In this document: piece after piece, positions 1 to 14,422 of the stretch
How positions within the stretch are numbered: position 1 is the first letter of the stretch
Layout: the number at the start of each line of letters is the position of its first letter
Source of the DNA: Datnioides undecimradiatus
Lineage: Eukaryota; Chordata; Actinopteri; Lobotiformes; Datnioididae
Assembly (NCBI GenBank): GCA_008933995.1
Contig: WARS01000016.1
Location: 4,998,215-5,062,214, forward strand
Direction: 5' to 3'
DNA: 64,000 nucleotides
Notes under the pieces: model-generated
Told to the model about the DNA's origin: nothing
What the model saw: only the letters and a program-made list of their open reading frames with translations
Databases searched by the model: none
Program-made: the position numbers and the translations under genes

Positions 1-1259
<1,259 letters not shown>

Positions 1260-1260
1260 C

Positions 1261-1263
<3 letters not shown>

Positions 1264-1311
<48 letters not shown>
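1264..1311. repeat. (GA)24 microsatellite
   Basis: A 48-bp pure GA tract on the plus strand, CT in the gtpbp1-like transcript. It ends four bases from the exon a acceptor, so it serves as that site's polypyrimidine tract. Confidence 0.95.
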
Positions 1312-1314
<3 letters not shown>

Positions 1315-4194
1315 GCGATGTCATGCATACTCTGAAGTGCTGAAAAGGTAGTCGAGCTTCCGTAAGAAAAGTCACCGTGCTGCTTCAAAGTGGGCAAAAT
1401 AAACAGAGTAAGTGCTCAAGAATACTGGACTTCAATGGATAGAGCCCTGTTTTAAACATTTCACTTAAAGTGGGGAGTGGGGGGACAAAAAGAAGTGCAG
1501 CCATTGATGATTACGCTGTAATGAAAGGCAAATAGTTTTTAAAAACGGTGTCAAGAGTGGACACGCTCCTTTTTTATCTTTGTCTTTTTTTTTTTTTTCT
1601 TTTGGACCCTGACAATTAGTTTGACTCATTCTCAGAAGTCTCAGGTGGTTTCCTTCCACCAAGTGGCACTAGAGTATAAAAGATAACGTAGATAGTACAG
1701 GGAGAGAGTGTGTGTGTGCGTGCGTGCGTGTGTGTTGGGAGGGATGCTCCTTTTGCTCCAGACACAGCATGCCAGACATGAACGGAGCACGGAGGAACGG
1801 ACAGACAGGGGGACAATCGAGGCATCGCTACAGAGCAGGAAGTGACGGATTCAATCCTAACATCACATCTTGCGGCGCGTTACAGTTTGGTCTTGACGAT
1901 TCATGTTCTCTGTCCAATCATTTCTCTGACATGACTTAAGTAGAAAAACAAACAAACAAAAAAAAGGCGTAACAATGATTCATTATAAGAAAACGCATGA
2001 GTAAAATAGACAAAAGGAAAACACAAGGAAAATAAAAAACAATCCCTTCACAAATAAGGGATTTTGGCTTGAAGACCACTTACAAACACAAGTGCTATCA
2101 TTAATGGGTAAAGCTTTTTTCAAAATAAAACGTAGCTTGTATTACGCTGCCCTATCTCGCAAACACACTTCTTTTGGAGCATTTTTAAATACATATTCTC
2201 TTAATCAAAAAGTGCAGCGCTGTGCAAAATTGGCTCGTCACAATTTAGCCTGGGACCTTTAGTTCCCAGGGAGAGCTTGACCTCTGCCGTCTAATTCACG
2301 CAATTTGTACTCATTTACTTTCTCGGATTTCACAGAGGCAGACCCGCTGCTGGACGCGTCCACGTGCGAAACTAAGGGCTGTTGATTGAGTCATTTTCCA
2401 GCAACTACTGTCCACTTCACATTACGGTAACTTGGTGGATCTAAGTTTGCACTTTGAAAAGAAAAAAAAAAAAAAAGAAAAAAAAAAGGAAAATTAAAGG
2501 TTTAAGTGCTTTTGGCTTGAAGTGTAACTACGTTAAGTGCAATTAAAACTCAAAAGGTTGACAGGAGGAGGGGAAGGTGTAAGGTGGGGGGGGTGCGCAA
2601 AAAGCAGTACCATGTCTGCCGGCCTAACAGAAGCCAGTGCCATCGAACACAACGCTGTACAAGTGAATGGCTTTGCTTCATCATTGCACCTACAGGAGCT
2701 TTTTTTCCCTCACAATGGGTTCTCTATGAATGTTAGTAGAAAATGTTATTATGATGTAAAAGGCTCAGTAAAAAAGTAAAAAACCAAACAAAACAAAAAA
2801 AAACAAAAACAAAAAAAGAAAGACAAAAAGCAAAAAAGACACAGAAGGCCACCAAACACACTAACTTCCCCGTCTTTTTCCAGCACAGAAGACGTCCCTG
2901 TTCACACTTCTGTATCGCTTCATTTTCATGTACATAAACAAAAATACATTCATTCAAGTCATTTTGGAACAGTTTTTTTTCTTTTTTTTTGTACACAAAA
3001 ATTACAAAAAGCTCCAAAAAGCACCATTGAATCGGCCTGTGGTGACCGTGGCTGCGGGCAGCTCGCTGACCCGGAGCAGGTCACCTCCACAAAACAGTTA
3101 TCTCATATATCTCTTCTAAGTGTAGGTGCGTGATACATAGTTCTGCATATGAAGCTGCGCTGACATCCACCTGGTCTCAGAGAGAACCAGTGTTTCGCAT
3201 CAGTTCACCGCCCGTCCACCTGCGAGTGCAAATATCGCTGCCAAGACTTCAGGATTCTGTTTTAACCAAATTATTATTAATACACATCTATTGTTCCTAC
3301 TCATGATTGGTCGGATTGGATAGTTTTCCTTATTCACATCATCACAGCTTATCTCCTGTTTAACGAGCTCACAAAAACGATTAGAACGAGCGAGCGAGCC
3401 ATCGAAACGGGATTTCCTCGGAGACAGAGGTGACGTCAGGCAGCAGCTACGCATCATATGGTTTCACCATTATACAAAAAAAAACAAAAACCCAACAGAA
3501 ATCAAAACGATGGGAAGGGGAAGGGCTACAAAACTATGTACAAGACTGATAAATAAGTAAGTGCGTGGTTTGAGGCGTTGCTTTGGAAACGTGCCTTTTT
3601 CAATGAAAAGCGTTCCGTTTCATTGGTTCTGTCCACGTTGCACCGCTAACACTTCAGGATATCTCGAATTTAGCTTCCTAATGACGTCAAAGCTAGTTGA
3701 AACACAGAAACAGGCATGCTATTTCGATGCATAATAGCAATAGACAAAAATGCACTAAAATATAGCACTTGCAAGTTTTGTTTCGTCTTTTTCAACCTTT
3801 TATCTCGTCAAACGACTAAAGAAAAATATCTATAAAACTGAGATACGTTAGTTTCCTCAGATAATGCAACTGGGTCCAGGTCATTCAGACATTTAAAAAC
3901 GGAAAAAAAGGTAATAGAGAGTAGTAGCTGAAGTAGTAATAATTCAATTGATAGAACTGATAAGAAAAGCAGCTTTTTGATATAAATGCATTTTTAGCAT
4001 GTACAGCCTTTTTCTCTTATAAATGTTTTTTTTTTTTCCTTTTCTTCAATATGTTTGTCTGGTCCAGCTTATTCTGCTGGTCTGATTGGAAAAGACGTTG
4101 CTCCCACTGCAGTGGTCAAGTGTCATTCACACCACCGTCCGAGGAGTGAGGGAAAGAGCGAGGCGAGGAGGAGGAGGAGAGGAGGTGGGCGAGG
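1312..4194. other. Intergenic DNA and presumed znf827 3' UTR
   Basis: The sequence after the znf827 stop is A/T-rich on both strands, with homopolymer runs at 1585-1600, 2461-2489 and 2775-2820, and no coding exon is recognised. The part nearest 4194 should be znf827 3' UTR. By eye I found no AATAAA or ATTAAA on the minus strand here, so the transcript end is not placed. A small GT-rich patch lies at 1708-1736. No GTPBP1 exon is seen in this interval, although one would be expected. Confidence 0.6.
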
Positions 4195-5221
4195 TCAAAC
4201 AGTCTTGGCCCTCTCCATCAGTCCCAGGTAGGCCAGGAAGGAGTGTTTGTGGGAGGTGGGTGACGGTGGAGAGCGGGAGGGGGACGCCGAGTTGGAGGAG
4301 AAGAGGAGAGGAGATGTGGTGGGCCGCCATCTGGAGTGGAGGTGCGAGTGGAATGTGAAGCGGCTGTTGTGGGTGAACAGGGTGGTGAGGGGGATCAGGT
4401 GCGCCCGGTCGCAGTTCCTGTACTGCTCGAACACGTGGCGGGAGGACGGGAGGAACAGGGAGGGGCCGCTGCCGCCGCTGCTCGGGCCGCCGGGGTTTCT
4501 GGTGCCGTTGTTGCCATTCGTGCTGACCATGCAGTGCAGAGGACTGGTGGCGTCCAGCTGGTGGGGCTTGCCCAGCGTGAGGGACAGAGCAACAGACTGG
4601 AGCGCCTGGGACGCCGTTAGATTCATGAGAGGGCTGTTGCTCCCACTCCCTCCGCTGCTCCCTCCTCCTCCGCTCAACAGGAAGTTGTCCTGGCACTTTC
4701 GCAACGACGAGCCCCCCGGTGACGTTCCCTGGAGTGGCAGTTCGTCCTCTCCTGCCTCCTCATCGTCCTCCTCTTCTTCTCCTCCCAAGCCTCCGCCCAG
4801 TCCCCCCGCTCCTCCACTCTGGTGTTTCTTGAGGTGGCGGCTGAAGACAAAGGGGTGTGTGGTGGTGAAAGGGCACTCTTGGCAGCCGAAAGTCTGGCGC
4901 GGTGCGTGCTTCAGCTTCTTGTGCAGGTTGAGGTTGTCCTTGCGCTTGCAGCTATAAGAGCAGCGGTCGCAGTGGAAGGGCCGCTCGCCCGTGTGCACAC
5001 GCACATGCTCGATCAGCTTATTGGCCGTCTTGGACAAGTAGCCACACTGCTCACACTTGTAGTGGTTGCCCAGGCGGTGCCCGCGCATGTGGGCCTCCAA
5101 TGAGGCCTGGTCGGGCCACAGTCCCTGGCAGATGCGGCAGCGGTACTCCATCTTACAGTGCGTCTTAAGGTGGCACTCCATGGCCGCTGGACGATTGGTG
5201 GAGTAGATGCAGAAAGGGCAC
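4195..5221 (-). CDS. znf827: znf827 exon L: zinc fingers 10-14 and C-terminal tail
   Basis: The acceptor is TTACCCAG at 5222; the exon starts [19 protein letters not shown]. Fingers 10-14 follow: CPFC...[15 protein letters not shown]...[15 protein letters not shown]...[15 protein letters not shown]...HKKLKH and [10 protein letters not shown]...HLKKH. A linker rich in Gly and Glu/Asp ([15 protein letters not shown]) and a Gly/Ser stretch are longer than I recall in mammals. The conserved blocks [33 protein letters not shown] and [17 protein letters not shown] end at TGA 4195-4197. An upstream in-frame Met in intron sequence is not used. The exon is 1027 nt, exactly in phase with exon K. Confidence 0.95.
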
Positions 5222-5458
5222 CTGGGTAATGCGACATAAAGGGAGGGAGGGTGGGAGGGAGGACACGACACACAAAAGCAAGAGACGGTTGAAGAAGAAG
5301 TGTGCATCCAAAAACCACGTAACACACCTTGAAATTGAATAACACAAAATGATGAAGAGGAAAAGGACAGGTAAAGGAAAGGTGTGTGTCAGGTACAGTT
5401 CTGTGTGCTCGTGGTGGTATGTGTGGCACTTTAATGGTGGGAGAATTGAGGTGATCAG

Positions 5459-5498
<40 letters not shown>

Positions 5499-8400
5499 AA
5501 GGGGGAAGGAGGAGTGTGTGTGTGTGTGTAGGGGGGGGGTGACAGGCTGGAGAAAAGGACTGGAGCAGTAGGACATGAAGGGAAATGAAGGAATGGAGTG
5601 GCACTTACATTTAAATAGCACCTTTCATCTGCTCTGGGCCCCAAAGCGCTTCACAAACCCTGCAGAACAGAATCACCTCAGAAAAACCTCGAAATGGTCA
5701 AGGCCCTCTCTCCCTGTCTACACACTCCTACAGTTCTTAGAGACGCTACACATTGCTGAAGTGTATGCACGTGTACAGGCTGGTCAAGAATAATAATTTA
5801 TCTGGACCTTGGGGTGCTGGAAGTATAGGCAATAGGAGCTGATCTGAAGTCTGCTTGCCCTTAAGGTCCATTAACTCATTCTACACCAGTTGGACTGAAC
5901 GCTGCCTGCTTGTCAGAGTAAATATGAAAGTGGTTTACATAAATTAAGAGACTGCGTAAACCTTGAGGAACTGAAAATATAACCCACATGTGCAGATATA
6001 AACAGTAGAGCAAAGAAGTTGAGTTAAAGCAGAGTTTGATTAATGGAACTATTAAAAAAATATCAGAAGAGCTCAGTCCTTCCATCGCCTTGTTCTCCCC
6101 TGAATAACGTGACCTGATTCTTCCTCTTTTGAATGCTGGTTTAATCAAAATCACTCTGGCTTCAAAAACATTAACACCAGACAGAAGAGACATTTCAAAC
6201 TCCTTCACATGGACTCACTCACACACTACAGCTAGCAGCAAGTCGAGTCGGTGACTAAAGATGCTGTGTGAGGATCTTCGAGCTATGAAGGGGCTTCTTG
6301 TGTGTTTGTGTTCTGTTATCCACAGGATTTGTCCAAAGTCAATGTAACTGTGTTGGCAGCTTCCTGGGTTACATTTCATGAAATGCTACCATTTCCAGAC
6401 GTTTGGCAGTGTTGTGAGCATCCTAACTCCAACTGATGGCTGCACAGGAAAACAGAAGATGCAGAGTACAGGTCTTCGTTCGTGACGGGATGAGGCGATA
6501 ATCATAATGGTACTCAATGGTTCTGCACATGCACAGACTGGAGATATGAGAACGACTAAAAAAAACCAAAAAAATGGCTCGTGTTACTTGAAATGAATTG
6601 GTTTTCTTTTAAACCCAAAAACACAGTGAACAGCCACCCTACGACTGAGCTTCTGTGAAAATACATTCTAATGATTAGCCTAAACTCAGACACTAGCGTC
6701 ATCAGTGTGTGGTGCGGATGCTGAGATCAACAGATGGGGCTTTATGTCAGCCTGACAGGCCTGAAATGGGACATAAACGTGTCACAGTACAACAAAGGCT
6801 CCCGTGGGACTGGAGGATGGAGATGGAGAGGGAGGCGAGTGGAGGAGACTAGCGCTACAAAAGCAGTCTGGGTTAGAAAAACAAGTCGGCCTCATTGAGA
6901 TTAAAGGTTAAAATGAGAAAACTACATCTAATATCCGTGTAAGTGAGTGCGTGCTTGTTTGTGTGTTGGTACGTGTGAGTTGTGTGCGATTAGGTGTAGA
7001 CGTTGCATTTTAAAGCTTTTCATTAGGGTCATCCCTCAAAATGCATGCTGCGTATCAGACGTGCTTGAAATCATGCATTCGTCGTTACTTATACATCTGG
7101 ATCGACTGCGACGTCTGTGAAATGTTACTGAGCGTGTGCAGTAGCTTCTAAGCCATCATCTTCTAGGAGGTGTGACAGCAAGTTTTTTATGTGTACAGTA
7201 TGTTATGGCAAGTGACTGTGTTTTTTGGGGGGGGGGGTGTAACTTTGTGGAATGCAGGTTTCATCAGATATTCTTGTCTGGCACGGCTGTTAGCTGTGGG
7301 AAGTGGAACAAGAGACCCCGAGGCGAAGCCCATTTCCATCTCCTTTCCACTCTCCCTTCTGTTCATAGCAGCCACTGCAGACCCAGAGCCCACTGTCTAA
7401 TAAGTTCTACTTGCCAAGAGAGGCTGTCGCGCAAGAACCACAGCTTGTATCGTTTCATTTGCTGGCTGCAGATAATGAACATTAAAGTGAGGTTAACTGA
7501 TTAAGGACACATGGCTGGAGTGATCTCTAAGTAGACCACAAATCTGCGTTTCTGTCTTATTAATGGAGGCTTACAGGTGTCTTCTGTACGGCCGTTAGAA
7601 TCTGCGTTCGTTGAAGACGACCGTGATAACGTCGGCCAGCTCTGTGTGTAGGAAATTATCCATCTTTCTGTATCCTTCAGGTTACTTGTGTATGTAAAAT
7701 AACTGAGACGGAAAACAGATTTTGATTTTATCGAAATGAAGCCAGATTTAAATATGAAGTAGCTTGCACACCCCTAGCAACTGCCTATGAATGTGTGTAT
7801 GCTCTATGTGTGTTTTTGTGTGTCGTGGTTTGAAAAGGTGGGGGGGTGGGGGGGGGAAGGGGGAGGACGGGCGGAGTTAGGAACCTCTGTCTGTACTTGC
7901 TTTCCTTACTTGAGCCCTCCGGAGGGGACGGTGTGGCACTTCTTGTGCTCCAGCAGCTGCTCGGGCGTCTTGAGGAACTTGTGGCAGACGTCGCACTCAA
8001 ACATCCGCGTGATGAGGTGGATCTGGAGGTGGCGCTCATACATGCTACGCGTCTTGCACACAAAATTGCAGAAGACACACTCGAAGCCTGGAGAGAAGGA
8101 AAGAGCGGGGGGGTGATTGCAGAGACCGTTCCAATGATTTTAAATGACGTGAGTCTGGTTCTCTGATGTTATATTAGCTCCTCTCAGCCTGGTAAGAGCC
8201 AACGTCTTCCACACTCTACATCCAAAGTTCTTGTTTGAAACGTGTACATCTATAGAACTGGGATGATGTTTTCTGTTTGCTACAAGACATCAAACATCTG
8301 TTTTCACAGGACTGAGCAGTACCCCTCCAGAGTGCACTGTCAAGTTAGCGTGTGAGACGACATATTGATAAAAACAGGCTGGATTAGGCTGTGCATGACC

Positions 8401-9470
8401 ATTGTTAGGGGAATGAAGTGACTTGTAATTTAGTCACTTGTGAACTGAATTAACTGCTGAACGAATGTCTTTGTTTATTGAATGACAAAGGTACAGATGA
8501 ATGAGTCCTTGTCCTGTGGATTTCTATCACCCAGCTGCTTTCTGATCAAAAAGCAGGACTTTAGCCTTGGTTAAGCTCCAACAGATGAGGGCTATCATAC
8601 TTCAGATGGATTTGCTGGCTTTAAAAATCTCATAACTATAAACAGTTTTCTGTTGGAGCAGTTTTGTTTGTTTTCCATCAGAAAGTTCTTTTCCTCCTTC
8701 CCAAACGGTTTGAGGTGGGTGGAGTCAGGTGGAATAAGGTGATGTTGCATTCTTGGACGCCCCAATCAGGATTCAACAACGATTTTAATCAGAATTTCAT
8801 GGCATTTGATGGTTTTATATATGAACCAAACCGATATATAGATTGGCTGATATTCACCTGTCATGAATGTAATGTGGTATCTGTTCTGTGTTCGATATCT
8901 AAGCTGTTTGTTTTTTCTGGTTTATAAAAAGCAGTTTTAATGTTGGTGTCGCTGCAGAGTTATATAGAGAATATTTAAGTGAATATAGAGAATTAGAATA
9001 AAAATAGAATCTCATACTGTCTGATGAAGAGAAACATTTGTGATCTTAAGTTTTCAGGGGCTTTAAGAAGTTGACATGTATCTAGTTGCAGTAGTTCCCA
9101 GAATTCCTTGCCTTTGTCAGACTTGTCCTCTGTTCCCGATCCCGAGTGGCTCCCGGAGCTGGACTGGCTGCCAGCGGAGGAGGGCGGGGCGAGCAGGCCC
9201 CTGAGCTCCTCGTTACCGTGGGTGAGGTCTCCACCTTCCGAGCTGTTGAGCGAATCGCTGAGGGCCGAGAGAGACGAGGAGGTGCTCTTGGTCTCGCTGA
9301 GGGGACTCCTTGAGTTCAGACCTGGACGCAAGAGTGCACATGGCAGGGGGTTAGAAATCTTTATTGTTGTCATTGGAAGCCGTTTTAATAAAAGTCTGCA
9401 CTGCGTTGAGTAAAACCTGACACTTTTCATGCTGAAAATTCAGTTTCAACACTCCCGTCGTCAGGCACAT

Positions 9471-9528
<58 letters not shown>

Positions 9529-12500
9529 AATACAGGCAGCCTTGCCAGTCCTTTGCTCTGGCTGAGGCTCTGCTGCCAGTCAAATCAAGATGCAGTGTGC
9601 TTTTATTGATCCCTCTCTCTAAGTCTGCAATTCACTGGGAAGGGAGAGGGAATTAGAAGGGGAGGGGGGGCGAGACGGAGGGAGGGGTGAGGAGCGCGGG
9701 TCATGGCCGAAGGAGCTAAGATGGCGGGAGCATCTCAGGGCACAGCTCAACAAAGGGCATTCACTCAGGAGGGAGTGAAAGGAGGGAGAAAAGGCTGCAC
9801 AGATCCTGAAATGGTTGACCTATCTTTTTAATAGAGGCGCGCGCGCACACACACACACACCCACAAGACGGCGTCTAAAACATACAGCAATGCACACAGG
9901 CAGCGCGCGCACACACACACACGCACACACGCACAGAAGACATTATACAGTAAGATGGAAGATGTGATTAATTGCCTTCAATCAAATCTAAATATACCAG
10001 GGTCACACGCAGCACAGCCTTAGCAACATTTAAAATACAGTATTGAACCAAGTTGAGGAAGCTTTTATCTCCTCTGCTGCAGTATTTAACATACACTTGC
10101 CTTCCCTTACAACATCCAAAAGGCTAATGCCACAGAATGTACGCAAAAAAAAAGAAAAATGAGTGGCTGCTTTCTGAGCCCGTGGGCCTCGACCTTGAAA
10201 CACACCTTAACTGAAAAGTATTCCATTTCCTCTTTGGCGAACAGCTTTGTCCGTGTTCGCTCGGCAACATTCGTGAAGCAAAGTCTGCATCCAGGGTACA
10301 TATCACGGAATACTGTCACATAAGTCAACACCTCCCCCCCTGTGGAGAAAGGCACCCCACCAACCCTTTACCCATGCGGAGTCCAGTCGTCGCAGGGGGG
10401 TCAGCTTGAACTAAGACACCCTGCTGGGCTCAGCCGTCTCCGGCGTGGGCGTGTCCGCACAGTTGACCAGATAGCTAGCCTTTTCCAGTCTTAAGTGGTT
10501 GCTGCATCTGCGCATCTGTCCAACCCTCTGAAGTACGGACACTTAAACAAACAGGGCTGCACCTCGACGAATCATCGCAATCTCCACACAGAGACGGCGG
10601 ATTGGGTGAGGCGAGTGCAAGGCACACATCTGTACATGTTGTGTGTTTGCCGCTGGTGTCCATCTTGTGTGCGACTGAGATAAATGCCAAGCCAGGCTGA
10701 GAGACTTAAAAGATGGCCACAGTGGCACCGTAAACCCAGCTCGTCTCCAAAGGACCCAAGGCCTATTGATTTTTTCCCCTCAGGCACGATAAGGGCCAAC
10801 CTTCTCAGATAAACAAGGCCACCGTGGCCTCTGAAAGACCTCTCAGCTGTCTAGGCCGGACAATCCCACCCACCCACACATAAGCACAACAAGCACACAC
10901 ATACGCGTTGAGGAGCAGCGGAGGAGCCAAACGTCAGCAATAAACTGGACAAAGCTGTTTTAGACAAAAACACTCATATCGACCACCGGGGGTTCACACC
11001 AGCAGCTTTAAAAGTCCAAAGAAGGTCGACCGGAGGAGGCTTGTGTTCGAAACCCGACTCTACTGCTCGTCTTTCTCCGTGCCCCCTGAACTGATACTGA
11101 TACACTGTGTGTTTATCAGTTTAAATTACTGGTACGTCAGGGTTCTTTTGACTTGAAACGGTCTTTTCTGATTTACTTTCAAATACCAATAAATAAATAA
11201 ATAAGTAAATAAACCCTTGGAAGATTCACTACAGTCCATAATTATCTAGACTGTGGTGCATGTTTTCTCTGATTGTTGGAAGCTTGAGCTCACCAACACT
11301 TACACAAAGCAACAAATATTTGTTTCAGTCATTCAGTAAACAAAACCAAACCAAAAAAAAAACATCAAATGTGGTTTTTCACAGGTTTTCTCATTCTCCT
11401 GTAACAGTAAAGTGAATTATTCCTGGCTTGTCGATTGGACAAGACGAGCATTTCCCCTATGTTCTGACACTTTATAGACCACAAATAATCAGCATATTAA
11501 TCAATATGGCAATGACAATAATCATTAGCTGCGCATCTACACGACACACTGACAGTTTGAGTCTTTGATCTGAGGTCGATCACGTGCTCACGCTGGTACA
11601 GACCAACAGTGGAGCCGTTTCCTTGTTGTTTAAAAATCCTCACAACCTTTAAAGCTGAACGGCAGCTCTTTAACCTCCATCGCTGTTTAAATTTAAACCC
11701 CATGTGTTGGAGTGCGGAGCCAAAACAATAGGAAATGTGTCACTGTCCAAGCACCGCGCTGTATTTCTATTCTGAGCTGTGAACAAGAGCCACAATGTGT
11801 AAGCAACCACCCACTCTAACATGTGAAAGTAATTCTGAAAATAACTCCATAAATCATTTTTCTACGGGTTGAATCATGCACTGCGCTACTATCCAGAACA
11901 TGTTTGAGTGACCAAAAGAGATGAAGACGTTACCCCAGTGATGAAACGAAGTCGGTCATCAGAAAAGTGGAAATTCGACAACTGTTTTGAGTTTCGGTGA
12001 ACTGTTCAAGTCAAACGCTTACTGCCAGTGTCTGTTTGTGTTATGTAATAGTGATAAATTGCAATATTTAAGTTTTGCACTGTTTGTTGGCAAAAATACA
12101 AATATACAATGTGAAGATGTGGAGATTTTCCATTTTACAGACAAACAATAAATCTATTAACTGAGGAAAATGAGAAAGCATGACTGTTAATGTTAGTTCC
12201 AGCCATAAATTACATTAACACATATTCAAGAAGCCATCTCATTAAAGCTGCCACTCAGTAGCAGAGCATCATCAGGGATTCTGTACCTGCGTGTCCGGTA
12301 CTAATGTGGTTCTTCATGTCGCTCTCCTCCATGCAGACGTAGTCACAGACGCTGCAGCAGAGCGAGAACATCCACTGCTCCTTGTCCACATGGAGCGACA
12401 TGTGGCTGACAAACTGGGCGTTGAGCTCCGTCTGGAAATCACACACATGGCAGCTGGACAGAGAACAGAGAGGGAAAAGAAGGAAGATGGCAGGAATAAC

Positions 12501-14389
12501 AGGGGGAGACCGTCAGCTTCAGTGTTAGATGCTGTCTGCATAAACTGCTAAGTGGTGCAGCGTGGGTACATTTGTTTTTGCTAAAGATGATTGAAAATAC
12601 AGTATTTCCACACTAAAGACGCAATGCTAGTTGAACTCCTTTCAGGTCATTAGCGATGTAAAAGTATTAAAGCGACAGTACCACATTTTGTTAGATGCTA
12701 TATGAATTATATGGGAAGATGGAAAACACTTTCTCATCTGTCCGGTAAAAATGAAGCTCCAGCCCGGAAACAGTTAGTTAGCCTAGCTTAGCATGAAGGT
12801 TGTAAGTAAGGGGGAAACAGCTAGCCTGGCTCTGTTTCCAGTTGAAACCTAATTCATTGAGCTTCATGTCTCATGTGATTTTTGTCACGCCGGCTGGTTT
12901 CTCCTATTTCCTGTACTTATGCTAAACTAGCTCTGGCTGTACTGTATTTAATGAGCAGATATTAGTATTGATTTTCTAGAAAGTGAGGAAACACAATTTC
13001 CAGGTACACGACTCACAAAAATAGAAAACCTTGAAGACATTTAAACAAAAAAAAAAGGCAAATTAAATTAAGAAATCCATCAGGATATAACATCATCAAG
13101 CAGCAGACACACATCAATGAACACGTTCTGTGGCTCCATCATCTGATTGGCTCAAGTCATCCTAAAAAGTGCGAGCGCTTGTGTTCTGGCGTCTCATGAC
13201 TACCTGTAGTAGTAGGGGCAGTTCTTGCGCTCGGCAGAGTCGGCTGTAACAGCGCTGACGATCTGCTCTGCGTCTGTGTTGACCAGCTTGACAGAGTGGA
13301 TGGTCAGGTGCTGATTGAGGTTAGCCCTGCACTTGGCTGCGTAAGGACACAGGTGACACTTGTACTTCCTCTCCTCTGCAACAAAAAACACACACAGACA
13401 CAAGACCTCGGGTTACTGTAAACATTACCTCAGATGATGTTTCATTAAGTCGCGCTCAGCTTGTGAGCCTTTAAAGCAAGTTTCAACCTAATTACTTAAT
13501 GCCTAACCCTGCGTCACCTCCACCTGACCCCGACTGTAGCTCTGATCCCAGGAAGAGGGAGGGGGAAAAAAAAAAAAAAAAGCTTGTGGTGTTTGGCAAA
13601 TATCTGCCTTTTGGGGAAGAAGCTGAATATTCCTGCTGATGCAACATGATGGTGAAAATATGAAGCATGCACGGACGTAATTTTACCTCATTTGCGAGCA
13701 CTATAAAAATCAAATACAAATAAAATGACATTCAGAAACACAGTCTTTCCTTTTATCCCAAAACAAATCAACATAACAACGTGTCTTTTCTCACAAGCTC
13801 CCCCTCAAACACACTCAAACACACACACACACACACCATTTGCCCCAAGGACATGAAGCCAGGCAACCTTTATGTCGCCGGGGAAACCAAAAAGACCATC
13901 ACACTGACATATGCCCCTGCTTCTGCTCTCTGTGGTGTGGCCAAGCTGTTCGCAGCCAACACTCTCAGATGGTGTGTGTGTGTGTGTGTGTGTCGTGTAG
14001 TGTGTGCACGCAAAATGTGAGAGCATGTCCAATAGTGTGGGGGCATTTTGTACACGAGTCTCCATTTGTGCGCCCAGTGATTTAGTCCGCGATCTCAAGT
14101 AGGTTGCATTAATTTCTAATCCGGCCTTGATTTTGCTTTAAATAAAATTGTTTAAGCTGGATGCTCATTCATTTTTTTTCTCCCCCTTCCTAATAAGGGC
14201 GGAAACAGGGATTGCAGGAGACAGTGATTGGGTAGAATGGATCAATCTGGAGCGAAGAAGGGCCAAGTTTGAAAACACAGTGTAATCAGGACACAAGGGA
14301 GTATACGGCTTCATCCTGAGGAAGTCTCCCGTGTCTGTGAGTGCGAAAGAGAAAGTGAAAGAGGGAACCGGTCGCGGCTACATCAGAAT

Positions 14390-14422
<33 letters not shown>

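Larger units (their letters stand above)
5222..7909 (-). other. znf827 intron between exons K and L
   Basis: 2.7 kb. A (TG)17 tract lies at 5464-5497 ((CA)n in the transcript). About 5600-5660 (TTAAATAGCACCTTTCATCT then AAAGCGCTTCACAAA) resembles a degraded common fish repeat. There is a G-run at 7217-7238. No gene is recognised. Confidence 0.7.

Noticed and set aside
4247-4957. 236-residue plus-strand open frame
   Set aside because: It lies antisense to znf827 exon L and its composition mirrors the low-complexity linker and fingers.
8800-8890. Old DNA-transposon scrap suggested by ACCGATATATAGATTGGCTG
   Set aside because: It resembles a phrase seen in fish repeats but is too short and degraded to assign.
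8993-9111. Exon J reading on into [12 protein letters not shown]...
   Set aside because: The extension has no similarity to ZNF827 and would break the conserved join to GFECVFC; it is intron read-through past the GC donor.
11020-11075. tRNA or tRNA-derived B-box (GTTCGAAAC)
   Set aside because: No matching A box or cloverleaf could be drawn around it; a single B-box match is expected by chance.
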